NCBI GenBank assembly: GCA_963813345.1
Contig: CAWEYR010000014.1
Location: 1-64,000 of the forward strand
Direction of reading: 5' to 3'
Source of the DNA: CAWDDA01 sp963813345
GTDB taxonomy: Bacteria; Acidobacteriota; Blastocatellia; RBC074
DNA: 64,000 bases
A program made the translations under genes and the position numbers. The notes under the pieces are model-generated. The model worked only from the letters and a program-made list of their open reading frames with translations. It made no database searches and was not told where the DNA came from. How positions within the stretch are numbered: position 1 is the stretch's first letter; every line of letters begins with the position of its first letter. Below, piece after piece: positions 9,330-19,885 of this stretch.

Positions 9330-10713
9330 ATGATCCAACGTGTGAATGTTGTGATTGCGATTCTCCTGGTCTTTTCGTTTGTGTCTGATCCGCTCGACCG
9401 CGAGTCAGTCAATCTTCTTAAGGACTATCTCAAGATCGATACAACAAACCCTCCAGGAGGCGAGATCGCGGCGGCTCGATTCTTTGCTGCCATCTGTGCC
9501 CGCGAAGGGATCGAGCATCGCATCTTCGAGCCGTTTCCGGGACGTGGCACGTTCTGGGCGAGAATCAAAGGAGACGGATCCAAACGGCCTCTTATCCTGC
9601 TCAATCACACTGACGTCGTTCCGCATAGCCGCGAGTTCTGGACAGAGGACCCGTTCGCAGCAGTCGAAAAGAACGGCTTTATCTATGGCCGCGGCGCGAT
9701 GGACATGAAGGCTCTCGGGATCGCTCAGTTTGTAAGCCTGTTGTCAATTCATCGGGAAATGAAGAGCCGCGGCGTCGTTCCCAAGCGAGACCTTATTTTT
9801 CTGGCGACAGCTGACGAAGAGTCGGGCGGAATTCATGGCGCCGGGTGGTTTGCACGCGAACAACGAGAGCTCCTGACAAACGCAGAATTTCTTCTCAATG
9901 AAGGCGGACAAAACCTTGTCGACATGTCGGGTGAAGTGCGTGCTATTGGCGTCGGTCCTTCGGAGAAGACGCCGGTGTGGCTTCGGCTGACGGCTACGGG
10001 TCCTGCTGGTCATGCTTCGATTCCGAATCCCAATTCGGCGGCCAATCGTTTGATACGCGCGCTCGGGAAACTGCAGAGCTATAAACCGCCATTTCAGGTG
10101 ACACCTGTCGTCGAGCAATCGTTTCGAGCAATGGCGCCACTTTCGCCACCGCAAATGCGCGAGAAGTTCGAGCGGATCAAGGATGCTTTAAACGACGCGG
10201 CATTCGCACGTGAGATCGAGAAAGACGCGGCGCTATCTGGCACTTTTGCGAAATACCATTTCGATTACGGTCTTCAGTGCGTCCAACAAGACGAACGTGA
10301 TCTCGCCCTCGGCTACGGCGGAAGTTGACACTCGAATTGTGCCAGGAGACACCGTTGATCGATGGATCAGTGAGTTGAAAGGCGTCATCGCTGACGATTT
10401 CATAAAGATCGATCGGATACTTGCGTTTGAGGCGAATGCTTCGCCGACCGACTCTGAGCTTGTGAGGAATGTCGACGCTCTCATCAAAGAGAAATTCCCA
10501 GGTGCAAGAATGATCTTTCCGGTTCTTGCGGGCTTTACCGATTGTCATTACTTCCGCGATCTTGGAATTGCGAGCTACGGTTTTTCACCTTTCGTCGCCA
10601 AACCTCAACTGGCGGGCCGCGGATATCATGGAAACGATGAGCGCATCGGGAGCGTGGAATTCGTCGAGGGCGTTCGTCTCTATGGCGATCTGGTATCGCG
10701 CATAGTCAAGTAG
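9330..10713 (+). CDS. M20 family metallopeptidase, one frameshift
   Basis: A zinc-dependent carboxypeptidase/amidohydrolase of the M20/M25/M40 group, about 460 residues. A short hydrophobic N-terminus (VNVVIAILLVFSFVSDPL) suggests export. Motifs are DYLKIDTTNPPGGE, LLNHTDVVP (first metal His and Asp), FIYGRGAMDMKALG (bridging Asp), TADEESGG (catalytic Glu pair) and GPAGHAS in the dimerisation domain. One extra g near 10230 shifts the frame; deleting it restores YLALLRNTISITVFSAS and ATAEVDTRIVPGD. The C-terminal part keeps GYHGNDERIG with the last His ligand region. The substrate cannot be named. The downstream thioesterase and MDR genes are on the same strand. Confidence 0.88.
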
Positions 10714-10733
10714 AGTGCAAGCAGGGTTCAGGC

Positions 10734-11130
10734 ATGATATCGATCGAGTTGAAGGGGCATATCAGGTGGGGCGATGCGGATGCAGCAGGCCGTCTGCATT
10801 TTCCACGAATCTTCGAGTATTTTGAGGATGCCGAGGCTGAGCTCTTGAAGAGCGTCGGTTTCAACAGCTACTTCGCAAAGGCGCGAGTACGATTTCCCGA
10901 GAGTGCACGTTGAGTGTCAATTCAGGTCGGTACTTGCACTCTACGCGCCGTTCTGGCTGGTTGTAACTGTTGGCAAACTGGGCCGAAGCTCAATCCGTTA
11001 CGACTATCGCGTGTTCGCAGACGAAGCGAAGACTGTCGTTGCGTGCGAAGGATCGATGACGGTCGTTGCCATAAAAGACGGAAAAGCCGTGGAGATGCCT
11101 CGGGAACTTCGCGATGCTCTTGGCGGATAG
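10734..11130 (+). CDS. YbgC/FadM-type acyl-CoA thioesterase (hotdog fold), frameshifted
   Basis: A small 4-hydroxybenzoyl-CoA-thioesterase-like protein of about 130 residues. The ATG at 10734 starts MISIELKGHIRWGDADAAGR, with the conserved Asp and Gly of the active-site loop, followed by LHFPRIFEYFEDAEAELL, the long hotdog helix. The frame breaks near 10890-10910; the second part (SSIRYDYRVFADEAK and EGSMTVVAIKDGKAVEMP) is the typical beta-strand end. It probably hydrolyses acyl-CoA thioesters in the cytoplasm. It lies 20 bases after the M20 gene and about 30 before the MDR gene. Confidence 0.8.
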
Positions 11131-11162
11131 GCGTAAGAGAGGAAAAGGCGGGTTAGATAGAT

Positions 11163-12170
11163 ATGAAGGCTCTTGTGTTACGTGAAGCAGGTTCAATCGA
11201 TGGATTGCGGTATGAGGACATGCCCGATCCGGTTTTGGGAGAAACAGATGCCCTCGTTTCGGTGAAGGCAGCGGCACTCAATCATCGTGACGTCTTCATA
11301 TGTCAGGGTCTCTATCCGGGGATCAAACTTCCTGCAATTCTAGGTTCGGATGGGGCAGGAGAGGTTGTGTCGGTAGGCTCAGCCGTCGATGCGGCATGGA
11401 TAGGAAAGCCGGTGGTAATCAATCCCTGCTTCGATTGGGGAGATGACGCGCGAGCTCAGTCGAATAAGTTTCGAATTCTTGGATTGCCGGACGACGGAAC
11501 CAATGCACATCTGGTCAAGGTGCCTGCAGCAAATCTTGCTCCCAAGCCTTCAAAACTCAGCTACGAGCAGGCTGCTGCATTACCATTGGCGGGACTGACA
11601 GCGTACCGCGCTGTCGTCACGCGTGCGCAGGTGCAAGCTGGCGAGACAGTGCTGGTAACAGGGATTGGGGGTGGGGTCGCGCTTTTCGCCTTGCAGTTTG
11701 CGAAAAGCCTGGGCGCTACGGTCTACGTCACATCCGGGAGTGAGGACAAGATCGAGCGCGCTCGGAAGCTGGGAGCCTCCGGAGGTGTCAATTACCGGAA
11801 TTCAGGTTGGGGTAAGGAACTCATTGCTCTTTCGGGTGGAGGACCGCATGTCGTAATTGATAGCACCGGGGGAGATACGTTCAATAAGGCGTTGGAGGTT
11901 CTGAGGGTCGGAGGCCGGCTTGTGACGTATGGCTCGACGCTAGGGGCGGTAGAAAAGATGGAAGCCAGGCGGATATTCTGGAAGCAGCTGAACGTCATGG
12001 GTTCGACAATGGGCACCGACGACGAGTTCTCCAAAATGCTCGATTTCTATGAAACGCGAGGGCTTGAACCTGTTGTCGATAGCGTGTTTCCGCTTCGGGA
12101 GGGTAAGGAGGCGTTCAGGCTGATGCAGGAGTCTCGCCAGTTCGGAAAGATTGTTCTGAAGATCGAGTAA
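11163..12170 (+). CDS. Zinc-independent MDR oxidoreductase (quinone oxidoreductase-like)
   Basis: An intact 335-residue medium-chain dehydrogenase/reductase. The GroES-like N-terminal domain has AAALNHRDVFICQGLYPGIK and LGSDGAGEVVSVG. The Rossmann domain has AALPLAGLTAYRAV and ETVLVTGIGGGVALFALQFA for NAD(P)H binding. The structural-zinc cysteine cluster and catalytic-zinc Cys/His set are absent, which points to NADPH:quinone reductase or enoyl reductase chemistry rather than alcohol dehydrogenase. The neighbouring acyl-CoA thioesterase hints at fatty-acid or acyl metabolism. A long hairpin repeat follows directly. Confidence 0.85.
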   Translation: MKALVLREAGSIDGLRYEDMPDPVLGETDALVSVKAAALNHRDVFICQGLYPGIKLPAILGSDGAGEVVSVGSAVDAAWIGKPVVINPCFDWGDDARAQSNKFRILGLPDDGTNAHLVKVPAANLAPKPSKLSYEQAAALPLAGLTAYRAVVTRAQVQAGETVLVTGIGGGVALFALQFAKSLGATVYVTSGSEDKIERARKLGASGGVNYRNSGWGKELIALSGGGPHVVIDSTGGDTFNKALEVLRVGGRLVTYGSTLGAVEKMEARRIFWKQLNVMGSTMGTDDEFSKMLDFYETRGLEPVVDSVFPLREGKEAFRLMQESRQFGKIVLKIE

Positions 12171-12588
12171 TAGGATGCGCCTCGCCGGGAGCGCTCCTGG
12201 GAGCGCCGGTCTCCGACCGGCCACGAGCCGCGAAGCGTGCGAGTCGTCAGCACAAGGACTCTCCACGACTCGCACGCTTCGCGGCTCGTGGCCGGCCGGA
12301 GGCCGGCGCTCCCAGGCGGCGCGTCCCAGGCTCTCAGGATTCTTTACTAAATTATTGACCGCTAAAGAGGATTCACGTAGACTACGTCCGTCTTTGTCGG
12401 GTCCCTTTCTCACTATTGTTTATTTGGGGGCAGACTTTTGACGGACAAAATGATCAATAAGTCTCTAACCTGCATCCCCGCAGGATCGCTTAATTCCTGA
12501 GTTGAGGCTGAAAGTGGGACTGAAGTTCACAAGGTTGCATCCGATTCCCTGAAGTGCTGGAAGTGTATCCGGCGCTTGGAGGCTCATT
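12171..12588. other. Intergenic region with hairpin and leader of the surface protein
   Basis: No gene is supported. The first half holds the palindromic repeat at 12196-12316. The second half is A+T-richer and ends with a good ribosome binding site (ggagg, 6 bases before the ATG at 12589). Confidence 0.6.
12196..12316. repeat. Long palindromic intergenic repeat, family B, copy 1
   Basis: Arms of about 50 bases pair almost perfectly around a loop near 12255. The left arm begins cctgggagcgccgg and the right arm ends ccggcgctcccagg; inner arms carry cacgagccgcgaagcgtgcg and its complement. A second copy lies at 19889-20006. It follows the MDR gene and could act as a terminator or mRNA stabiliser, though no U-tract follows. 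Confidence 0.9.
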
Positions 12589-15500
12589 ATGCTCGTTGCC
12601 TTTAGAAAAAAGACAAACACTACTCACGCACTCCGATTTCTGACAGTTCTGCTCTTCGGCGCTGCCGGACTCTTTGGTATCGAGGCTCGCACACGCGGAG
12701 CTGCCACCGGCACGATCTCCGGCAACGTATTCCAGGACTATAACTACAATGGCGCGCGGGATACGGCTGCGGTTATCGTCAACAACGGTGAAGGAACAAT
12801 CGGGGTTGCCGTCGATCGAGGGGTGCAGGGAATTACGGTCACTGCCTATACTTCATCCGGAGCTGTTGCCGGAAGTGCTGTAACGGATGCCTCTGGCAAC
12901 TATTCGATCAATACAGCCGGTTCAACTGGTCCGTATCGAGTCGAATTTACAAACCTTCCAGCAGGGTACAGTGATGCACCGGTAGGACCCAACACGCGCA
13001 CGACAGTACAGTTCGTGCCCGACGGTAACAACCCGAATACCGACCTGGGAATAGTCTTTGCTGACGATTTCAGCCAGAACAATCCAATCTGGGCGAGTGC
13101 CATGTTACGTGACTGGTCCTCAAAACACATGCTGCGCCAGTCATCGTCGCCTTTCCATATAGCGCAGGAAGCTCGCGAACCAGCGGTGACAATCCAGTGA
13201 CTGATTTCGATCAGCCGATGAAGCAGATGTTTGCCAACTCCAATCAGGTTGGAACGGTATGGGGACTGGCCTGGTCGCGGAATACAAAATCCCTTTATGC
13301 GTCTGCATTCATGAAAAAGTATTCGGGGTTTGGCCCGAGCGGTACCGGAGCCATTTACCGGATCAATCCGGCTACAGCAACGGTAACGCACATATGCCGA
13401 TCTGAATGCGATTTTCGGCGCCGGAACAGCAGGGCGCTGATCAACATAACTTTTCGAATACCAGAGACAACGACAACGTTACCTGGGAACCTGGTAGGCA
13501 AGAACTCGCTTGGTGGGATCGCGATTTCTGATGATCAGACGAAGCTTTACGTGATCAATCTTGCGCAATCGGACCTTATATCAGATTCCTCTGAACGCGG
13601 CTCCTTCGGCGGCAAATATTGTTACCACCGCTATTCCCTCTGAATCCTCCCGGCTGCACGTCGACCGATGATGTGCGACCGTTTGCGCTGCAGTTTTATC
13701 GAGGCCGCGACTTTACGTTGGTACCACGTGTACCGGTGAAAGTTCGACGGCTGGAGGAACTGTACCTGGCAATTCGGCGCTGCTTCGCGCTTATGTCTAT
13801 TCGCTGGACCCTGCCACGCTGACGTTTGGCGCTCCAGTTCTCGACATTCCGTTGAACTATCCGCGGCGATGCGCGGACTCAGCGCAGCTTGGCCCCCCGG
13901 CTTGTTTCTCGGCGGCATGGCTCCCCTGGACACCGGTTTACCGGAATATTGCAGAGGCAGATCCGGTTGGAATTTCCGCCGCACAATCTATCCCCAGCCG
14001 TGGCTTGACATCGATAGACTTCGACAACGGCAATATGATCCTCGGAATTCGAGATCGTCTGGGCGACCAATCAGGAGTTGCTTCGCCCGACAAACCCGGT
14101 AGTGATCAACTCTTCTATGCTGCCGCGGCAGGTGATGTGCTTAGAGCTTGTGGCAGTCCGGCTGGCGGTTGGACGCTCGAATCGAATGGACGATGCGGTG
14201 GTGCCGGAATCGGACCGCAGAACAACGGGCAGGGGCCCGGAAACGCGGAATTCTATTTCCAGGACAATTCCCCCATATTCAACGATGAGATCGCAATGGG
14301 TGGACTGCTGCAAGTCCCGGGATTCCCTGATCACATGTCGGCGGTGATCCATCCGATTCCCATCGTCCCAACACCGGATTTGATTCATACGTTGTTTGAC
14401 GGCGGCGTTCGCTGGTTCCGCAATGGCACAGGCCAGTTCGCAAGAACCTTCGCATTTACAATGATGAGTTGGATGTTGAATCTGAGTTCGGCAAGGCAAA
14501 CGGCCTCGGTGATATTGTAGCGCTTTTTGATGTTCCGCCGACTGAGATAGGGAATTACGTCTGGTGTGACGAAGACCGTGATGGAATTCAGGATCCGAAC
14601 GAGCCGGTCCTGCCGGGCGTTACTGTGCAGCTCTATCAGGGAGCAGCCGTCGTTGCATCGACTGTAACCAATGCAAGCGGAAACTATCTCTTCAATAATT
14701 CCAACGTGCCGGGGGGACTGCTTGCCACGGTGTAGCTCTACGAGGTGCGGATCTCGCTTGGCGATGCGGCACTCGGAGGAAAGGAACTTACAACTCCGAA
14801 TCAGGGAACCGACCTCCACGACTCAGACGGTGTGCCGGTCCGGAGGCTTCGCGGTGATTCCGGTGTCCTTTGGCGCAGCCCGGGGCTAATAATCACACGT
14901 TCGACTTCGGATTCCGCGTGCGGGTTATAGATACAGACTTACAGATTACAAAGCGTGCAGTTCCAAACTGCGTCGAGCCGGGTGCGGAGATCCGATTCCA
15001 GGTAACCGTTCGAAACAACGGTCCGGCGAACGCTACCGGCGTCACAGTTGTTGATAATCGACCGCTCGCTTTGACACTCGTCAACGTGACTACTTCAAAG
15101 GGCGTGTGCAATGGCAGCAATCCGATAACGTGCGCTATCGGAAACCTTGCGGCAGGCGAATCGGCAACCATCAACATCTTCATGTCGGTTCCGTTGAATA
15201 CGCTTCAAGGGTCATTCACGAATACGGCGACGGTCACGGGCAATGAACCTGACCCGGACCCGACAAACAATTCCGCAACCGCGACGGCTTTTGTACTCGT
15301 TGCTGGCGATCCGAATGCATCAGTTGGACCTGGCGACGCGTTCCTTCCCGGTATGATCAACGATCAGAAGGCCGGTTCGATGCTGATCTACAATCTGTAC
15401 ACCTCGAGCCTGTCGCAACCGAACGAACAGAACACAAGAATTGTGATGACGAACACACATCCGGGAATGTTCGTCTTTGTTCACTTGTTCTTTATTGATG

Positions 15501-16240
15501 GACTGACGTGTTCTGTTGCGGATCAGTTCGTATGTCTGACACAGCAGCAAACAGTCAGCTTCCTGGCCTCGGAATTCGATCCGGGAACTACCGGCTATCT
15601 GATTGCGGTGGCAGTTGATGGAATGACTGGTTGTCCGGTTGAGTTCAATCATTTGATTGGTGAAGCGAATATCAAGTTTGCCAGCGGCCACATGGCGAAC
15701 CTGCCCGCGGAATCAGTCGCGCGAATCCCCAGCGAAGTGTCCACGTGTGATCCCAACTCGCCGGTCACGGCTCTTGTATTTGACGGTGCTCCGGGCAACT
15801 ACGAGCCATTGCCACTGGTGCTAGCCGCTTCGAGCGTCCTCGATGGCAACACGGGCAATCAACAGTTGCTGGTTGTGAATGGACTAGGCGGCAACCTGTT
15901 CGGCAATGCAATCGGTGCGCCGGACTTGTTCGGGCAGATGTTCAATTCGGCCGAGATTGGCGCAAGCTTTGCCTTGGAGCCCACAACGTGTCAATTGCGG
16001 GGGATCATCAACGACCAATTCCCGCGAGTGGCACCACCGTTTACCACGCACATTGCCGCAAATACGGTTGGATGGATGAAGTTCTCATCCTTCCCCCCGA
16101 ACAGAGCGATCACGGGTGCGATAATTAACTACAACCCGAATGCGGCAAATTCACCGAACGCTTTCAATCAGGGCCGAAATCTTCACAAGCTGACTTATTT
16201 GCCGACCACCACCATGGTCATGCCGGTGCTTGTGCCATAG
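12589..16240 (+). CDS. Large secreted SdrD-B/DUF11 surface protein, several frameshifts
   Basis: One long gene, about 1215 codons, now split over at least five frames (breaks near 13100-13200, 13400-13440, 13570-13850, 14470-14520 and 14735-14870). The start has ggagg 6 bases upstream and a signal peptide (RFLTVLLFGAAGLFGIEART). Domain order is an SdrD B-like domain (TISGNVFQDYNYNGARD, then SAVTDASGNYSINT), a middle region describing a propeller-like stretch (GTVWGLAWSRNTKSLYASAF), a second SdrD B-like domain (IGNYVWCDEDRDGIQDPNEP, TNASGNYLFN), a DUF11 domain (VEPGAEIRFQVTVRNNGPAN) and an uncharacterised 310-residue end. Such proteins are cell-surface or adhesin types stabilised by calcium. 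No LPXTG-like anchor is seen. Confidence 0.8.
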
Positions 16241-16327
16241 AAATCGGCTGCTTGTCTTCTGTCAATTCAAGCCGGCCAGTGAGGTTGCCTCTCTGGCCGG
16301 CTTCTTCTATCTTCGCTATCAGAACTC

Positions 16328-17893
16328 ATGAAAATCAGACTTTCGTATTTAGTCGCTTCTGCGCTTCTTGCAGTTTCGCTCCACGCCGGCTTTGCCTCTC
16401 GTCAAGTCTCGGGCCAGTCGAGCGAGACGAACAGACCGGAAGCAAAGCAAGTCGTAGAACGCATCTCCGAGGATTCGCTTCGAGGCCATCTCTCATTCAT
16501 CGCTTCTGATTCACTTGAAGGGCGGGCGACGCCCTCTCCTGGTCTGGATGTTGCCGCGGAGTACATCGCAGCGCAGTTTCGGCGCGCAGGTCTCGAGCCG
16601 GCAGGTGACGATGGCTATTTTCAGACAGCGAACTGGAAACTCATCGAGCCCGACCTGGATCGATTTGAGTTGACGCTGACCGCTGGAGCGAAGACGACAC
16701 GAGAAGCGGCGAGGCGGCCCCATCGTGAAGACTGCGGGCGCAGTGATAGCTTTGAAGCCTGCCCAGGTGACCTTTACAGGCGAGCAACCTGTGTCGATCG
16801 AGAATGCTCCATTGTTCAAGGTCGATTCCAAACAACTCCCCAGCCCGGAGCTGGTTGCTGGCAAAGCGGTTCTGATTGAAGAATCAGGGGCGAAACTGCA
16901 GTCAGTGCTTGGACATCTGGCTGCACAGAAACCTTTGGTTGTTCTGGTCGTTGATCGATTCACAGAAGCGGGGCGAGGTCTGGGACGATCGCGGCTGGTG
17001 GAATCCAGAGAATGTTCGTCAATCCGGGCCGGCGCAATCGCATGCGGTCGTTCGAATTCACAATACAAAGCTTGGACCCTTCATGGATGCTCTTCCTGCC
17101 GGGCAAACATCTGCGCGGATCACGATGAGGCTCGGTGAGAGACGTGAACGTCCAGTGAAGCTCAAAAACGTCGTCGGCCTTCTTCGGGGGAGTGATCCCG
17201 TACTCAAGGATACTTATGTTCTGCTTACGGCGCACTACGACCATATCGGTGTCAGACAGGATATGGAAGGCGATAAGATTTTCAACGGTGCTAACGATGA
17301 CGGCAGCGGTACCGTATCGGTGATCGAGATCGCCTCGGCGCTTGCCGGTCTTCGTCCCAAAAGGAGCGTTGTTTTCATGACCTTTTTTGGTGAAGAGGCC
17401 GGATTGCTCGGCTCCCGTTACTATGGACGCCATCCGATCTTTCCGCTGAAGCAGACGGTTGCCGACATCAATCTCGAACAGGTGGGTCGTACTGACAGCA
17501 CCGAAGGGTCGCAAGTCAATCGCGCCAGTCTGACCGGGTTCGACTACTCGGATCTGGGGCCAATCTTCAAGCGAGCAGGCGAAGTAGTCGGCATTCAAGT
17601 CTACAAACACGAACAGAACTCGGACGCCTTTTTCGGACGAAGTGACAATCAGGCACTGGCTGATGCGGGGATCCCAGCGCACACGCTTTGCGTGGCGTTC
17701 AACTTTCCCGATTATCATCGACCCGGAGATCATTGGGAGAAGATCGACTTTCCGAATCTTGCCCGTACGACACGAATGGTTGCGCTTGCAGTGCTTGAGA
17801 TCGCAAACAATGCCGAGGCCCCAAAATGGAACGTAGATAACCCGAAAACGGCGCGTTACGTTGAGGCCTGGCGAAAGCTTAAGGAGAGTCCAG
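16328..17893 (+). CDS. M28 family zinc aminopeptidase, two frameshifts
   Basis: An exported peptidase of about 520 residues, with signal peptide KIRLSYLVASALLAVSLHAG. An N-terminal propeptide or cap segment contains SFIASDSLEGRATPSPGLD and a PA-type insert; the M28 catalytic part has LLTAHYDHIG (His ligand), NGANDDGSGT (bridging Asp), FFGEEAGLLGS (catalytic and ligand Glu), ADINLEQVG (Asp ligand) and DYHRPGDHW (last His). Deleting one extra a near 16712 and one extra c near 16974 restores the frame (GGPIVKTAGAVIAL; FTEAGEVWDDRGWW). The C-terminal border with the nitrilase gene is unresolved: the frame runs on to 18063, but the nitrilase probably starts at the GTG at 17894. Confidence 0.85.
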
Positions 17894-18659
17894 TGAATCT
17901 GTATCTGTCTTCAGTTCGATATGTCCTGGGAGCAAAAGGCGCCAAGTCACGAGCGTGTTATCCGACTCCTCGACGAGTATCGCCCGCCGGCGGGTTCGCT
18001 CGTCTTATTGCCGGAGATGTTTGCAACCGGATTCAGCATGAACGTGAACGCGACCTCGGATAGCGAGTCGCATGAATCGCAGGGCTTCCTTAAGAGAGAA
18101 GCGATGCAGCGCGAGCTCTTTCTGATGGGAGGTATTGTCGAGCGCGACGCTTCAGGCAGAGGAATCAATCAGAGCGTGACGTTTGGTCCAGATGGCGGCG
18201 AGCTGGCGCGTTATTCGAAGATGCGCACATTCACGCCGGGAGGCGAATCAGAACACTACTCTCGGGGCTCGAGCATCAGCCTCTTTGAATGGAACGGTTT
18301 CACAGTCGCGCCCTTCATCTGCTATGACCTGCGTTTCCCGGAGCTTTTTCGCGAGGCGATGGCGCAGGGGCGCCAATCTTTTTGCCGTGATTGCGAGCTG
18401 GCCGTCGCCTCGCATCGAGCATTGGACAGTTCTTTCGCGGGCGCGCGCGATCGAGAATCAGGCATATTTCGCAGGCGTCAGCAGGAGCGGGACCGATCCT
18501 TATTTTTCGTATCTTGGGCGCAGCCTGATAGTCGACCCGCGCGGGAAGGTTCTCGTCGAAGGTGGCGATGAAGAATGTCTCATAGGCGCTCACGTCGAAG
18601 TCGAAAGCCTAAGAGCCTATCGCGAGGAGCTGCCGTTTCTGTGCGACTTTCAGAAGTGA
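17894..18659 (+). CDS. Carbon-nitrogen hydrolase, omega-amidase-like, frameshifted
   Basis: Nitrilase superfamily, about 255 residues. The likely start is GTG at 17894 with aaggag 6 bases upstream; removing one extra a after it gives [20 protein letters not shown], the usual first strand. Catalytic residues are Glu in [13 protein letters not shown], Lys in [11 protein letters not shown] and Cys in [15 protein letters not shown]. Deleting one extra g near 18372 joins [11 protein letters not shown] and then [19 protein letters not shown]. The motif set resembles YafV/Nit2 omega-amidases, which hydrolyse 2-oxoglutaramate-type amides in metabolite repair. The upstream M28 gene may overlap it. The downstream ATP-grasp gene begins 17 bases after its stop. 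Confidence 0.82.
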
Positions 18660-18675
18660 GGAGACGCTCGTCCTG

Positions 18676-19885
18676 ATGCCGGATTTGCGCCAGATGACAA
18701 TCCTTTGTATTTCGAGTTACTTCAAGGGGCACGAGTTTTTCCGCGAGGCTCGACGTAGAGGCTGGCGTGTCCTGCTGTTGACGGTCGAAAAGCTCGGCGC
18801 AGGCGGAGTGGCCCCGCGAAGTAATTGATGAAGTCTTTTTGATGGCTGATCTCAACGATCGCACCAAAGTGACAAATGCGGTCAGCTATCTTGCACGTTC
18901 TCAGGTAATCGACAGGATTGTCGCGCTCGATGAGTTTGATATTGAGATGGCCGCAAGTCTCCGGGAGCATTTGCGCATTCCCGGGATGGGCGAGACCACT
19001 AGCCGGTACTTTCGTGACAAGCTTGCAATGCGAATGCGCGCGCAGGAATGCGGCATCGCCGTGCCCGAGTTCGTGCCCGTAATCAATCATAGCCGGATTC
19101 GCGATTATACCGAGCGTGTCGAGCCACCCTGGGTTCTCAAGCCGCGATCATCTGCTTCTGCTATCGGAATTGAGAAGGTGACGAACCGCAGAACGATTGT
19201 GGAAGGCGCTGGAAGAGCTTGGCGACGAACAATCCTTCAGAATTCTCGAAAAGTTTGTTCCGGGAGAGATTTTCCATGTCGATTCGATTGTCTCTGAAGG
19301 TGAAGTCGTGTTTGATTCCGTGAGTCAGTACGGTGAGCCTCCAATGGCGGTAATGCACGATGGCGGAATCTTCTCAAGCCGCCTTCTCCCGCGCGAATCT
19401 TCGGAAGTACAGGCTCTCGAATCACTCAATCGCGAACTGCTGCGGTGCACTTGGACTGGTTCGAGGCGTGACGCATGCGGAATTCATAAAGGGCAGCCGA
19501 GGACGGTCGCTTCTACTTTCTGGAAGTGGCCTCGCGCGTTGGTGGCGCGAATATCGCCGAGACTGTTGAGGCCGCAACGGGGCTTAATCTGTGGGCTGAA
19601 TGGGCAAGGATCGAGACCGCTACGCCAGATCATCCCTACGTGATTGGCGAGCATCGGCGGGATTACTCAGGGATTATCATTTCGCTTGCCCGCCAGGAAA
19701 GACCCGACACATCCGGATACACCGACCGCGAGATCGTCTGGCGGATGAACAAAGAGTTTCATGCAGGATTGATTGTGGCCTCACCCGATGCTGAGCGCGT
19801 CAGAAATCTTCTTGACGACTACACGAGCCGGTTCTACCAGGACTTCTACACTTCGGCGCCGCCACCGGAACATCCAACGGAATAG
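18676..19885 (+). CDS. ATP-grasp domain protein, four frameshifts
   Basis: An uncharacterised ATP-grasp ligase-like enzyme of about 400 residues. The start ATG at 18676 has gaggag upstream. Pieces in order: [19 protein letters not shown] with a Rossmann-like pre-ATP domain, ATP-grasp core with [38 protein letters not shown] (ATP-binding Lys) and [17 protein letters not shown], and a C-terminal segment with [20 protein letters not shown]. Four extra bases (near 18807, 19186, 19443 and 19497) explain all frame changes; deleting each gives [46 protein letters not shown] and [16 protein letters not shown]. The substrate is unknown. It ends just before a family B palindrome and is convergent with the flavoprotein gene. 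Confidence 0.78.

Noticed and set aside
16960..17733. 257-codon minus-strand frame opposite the M28 peptidase
   Set aside because: No recognisable motif, while the plus strand shows all M28 zinc ligands in order.
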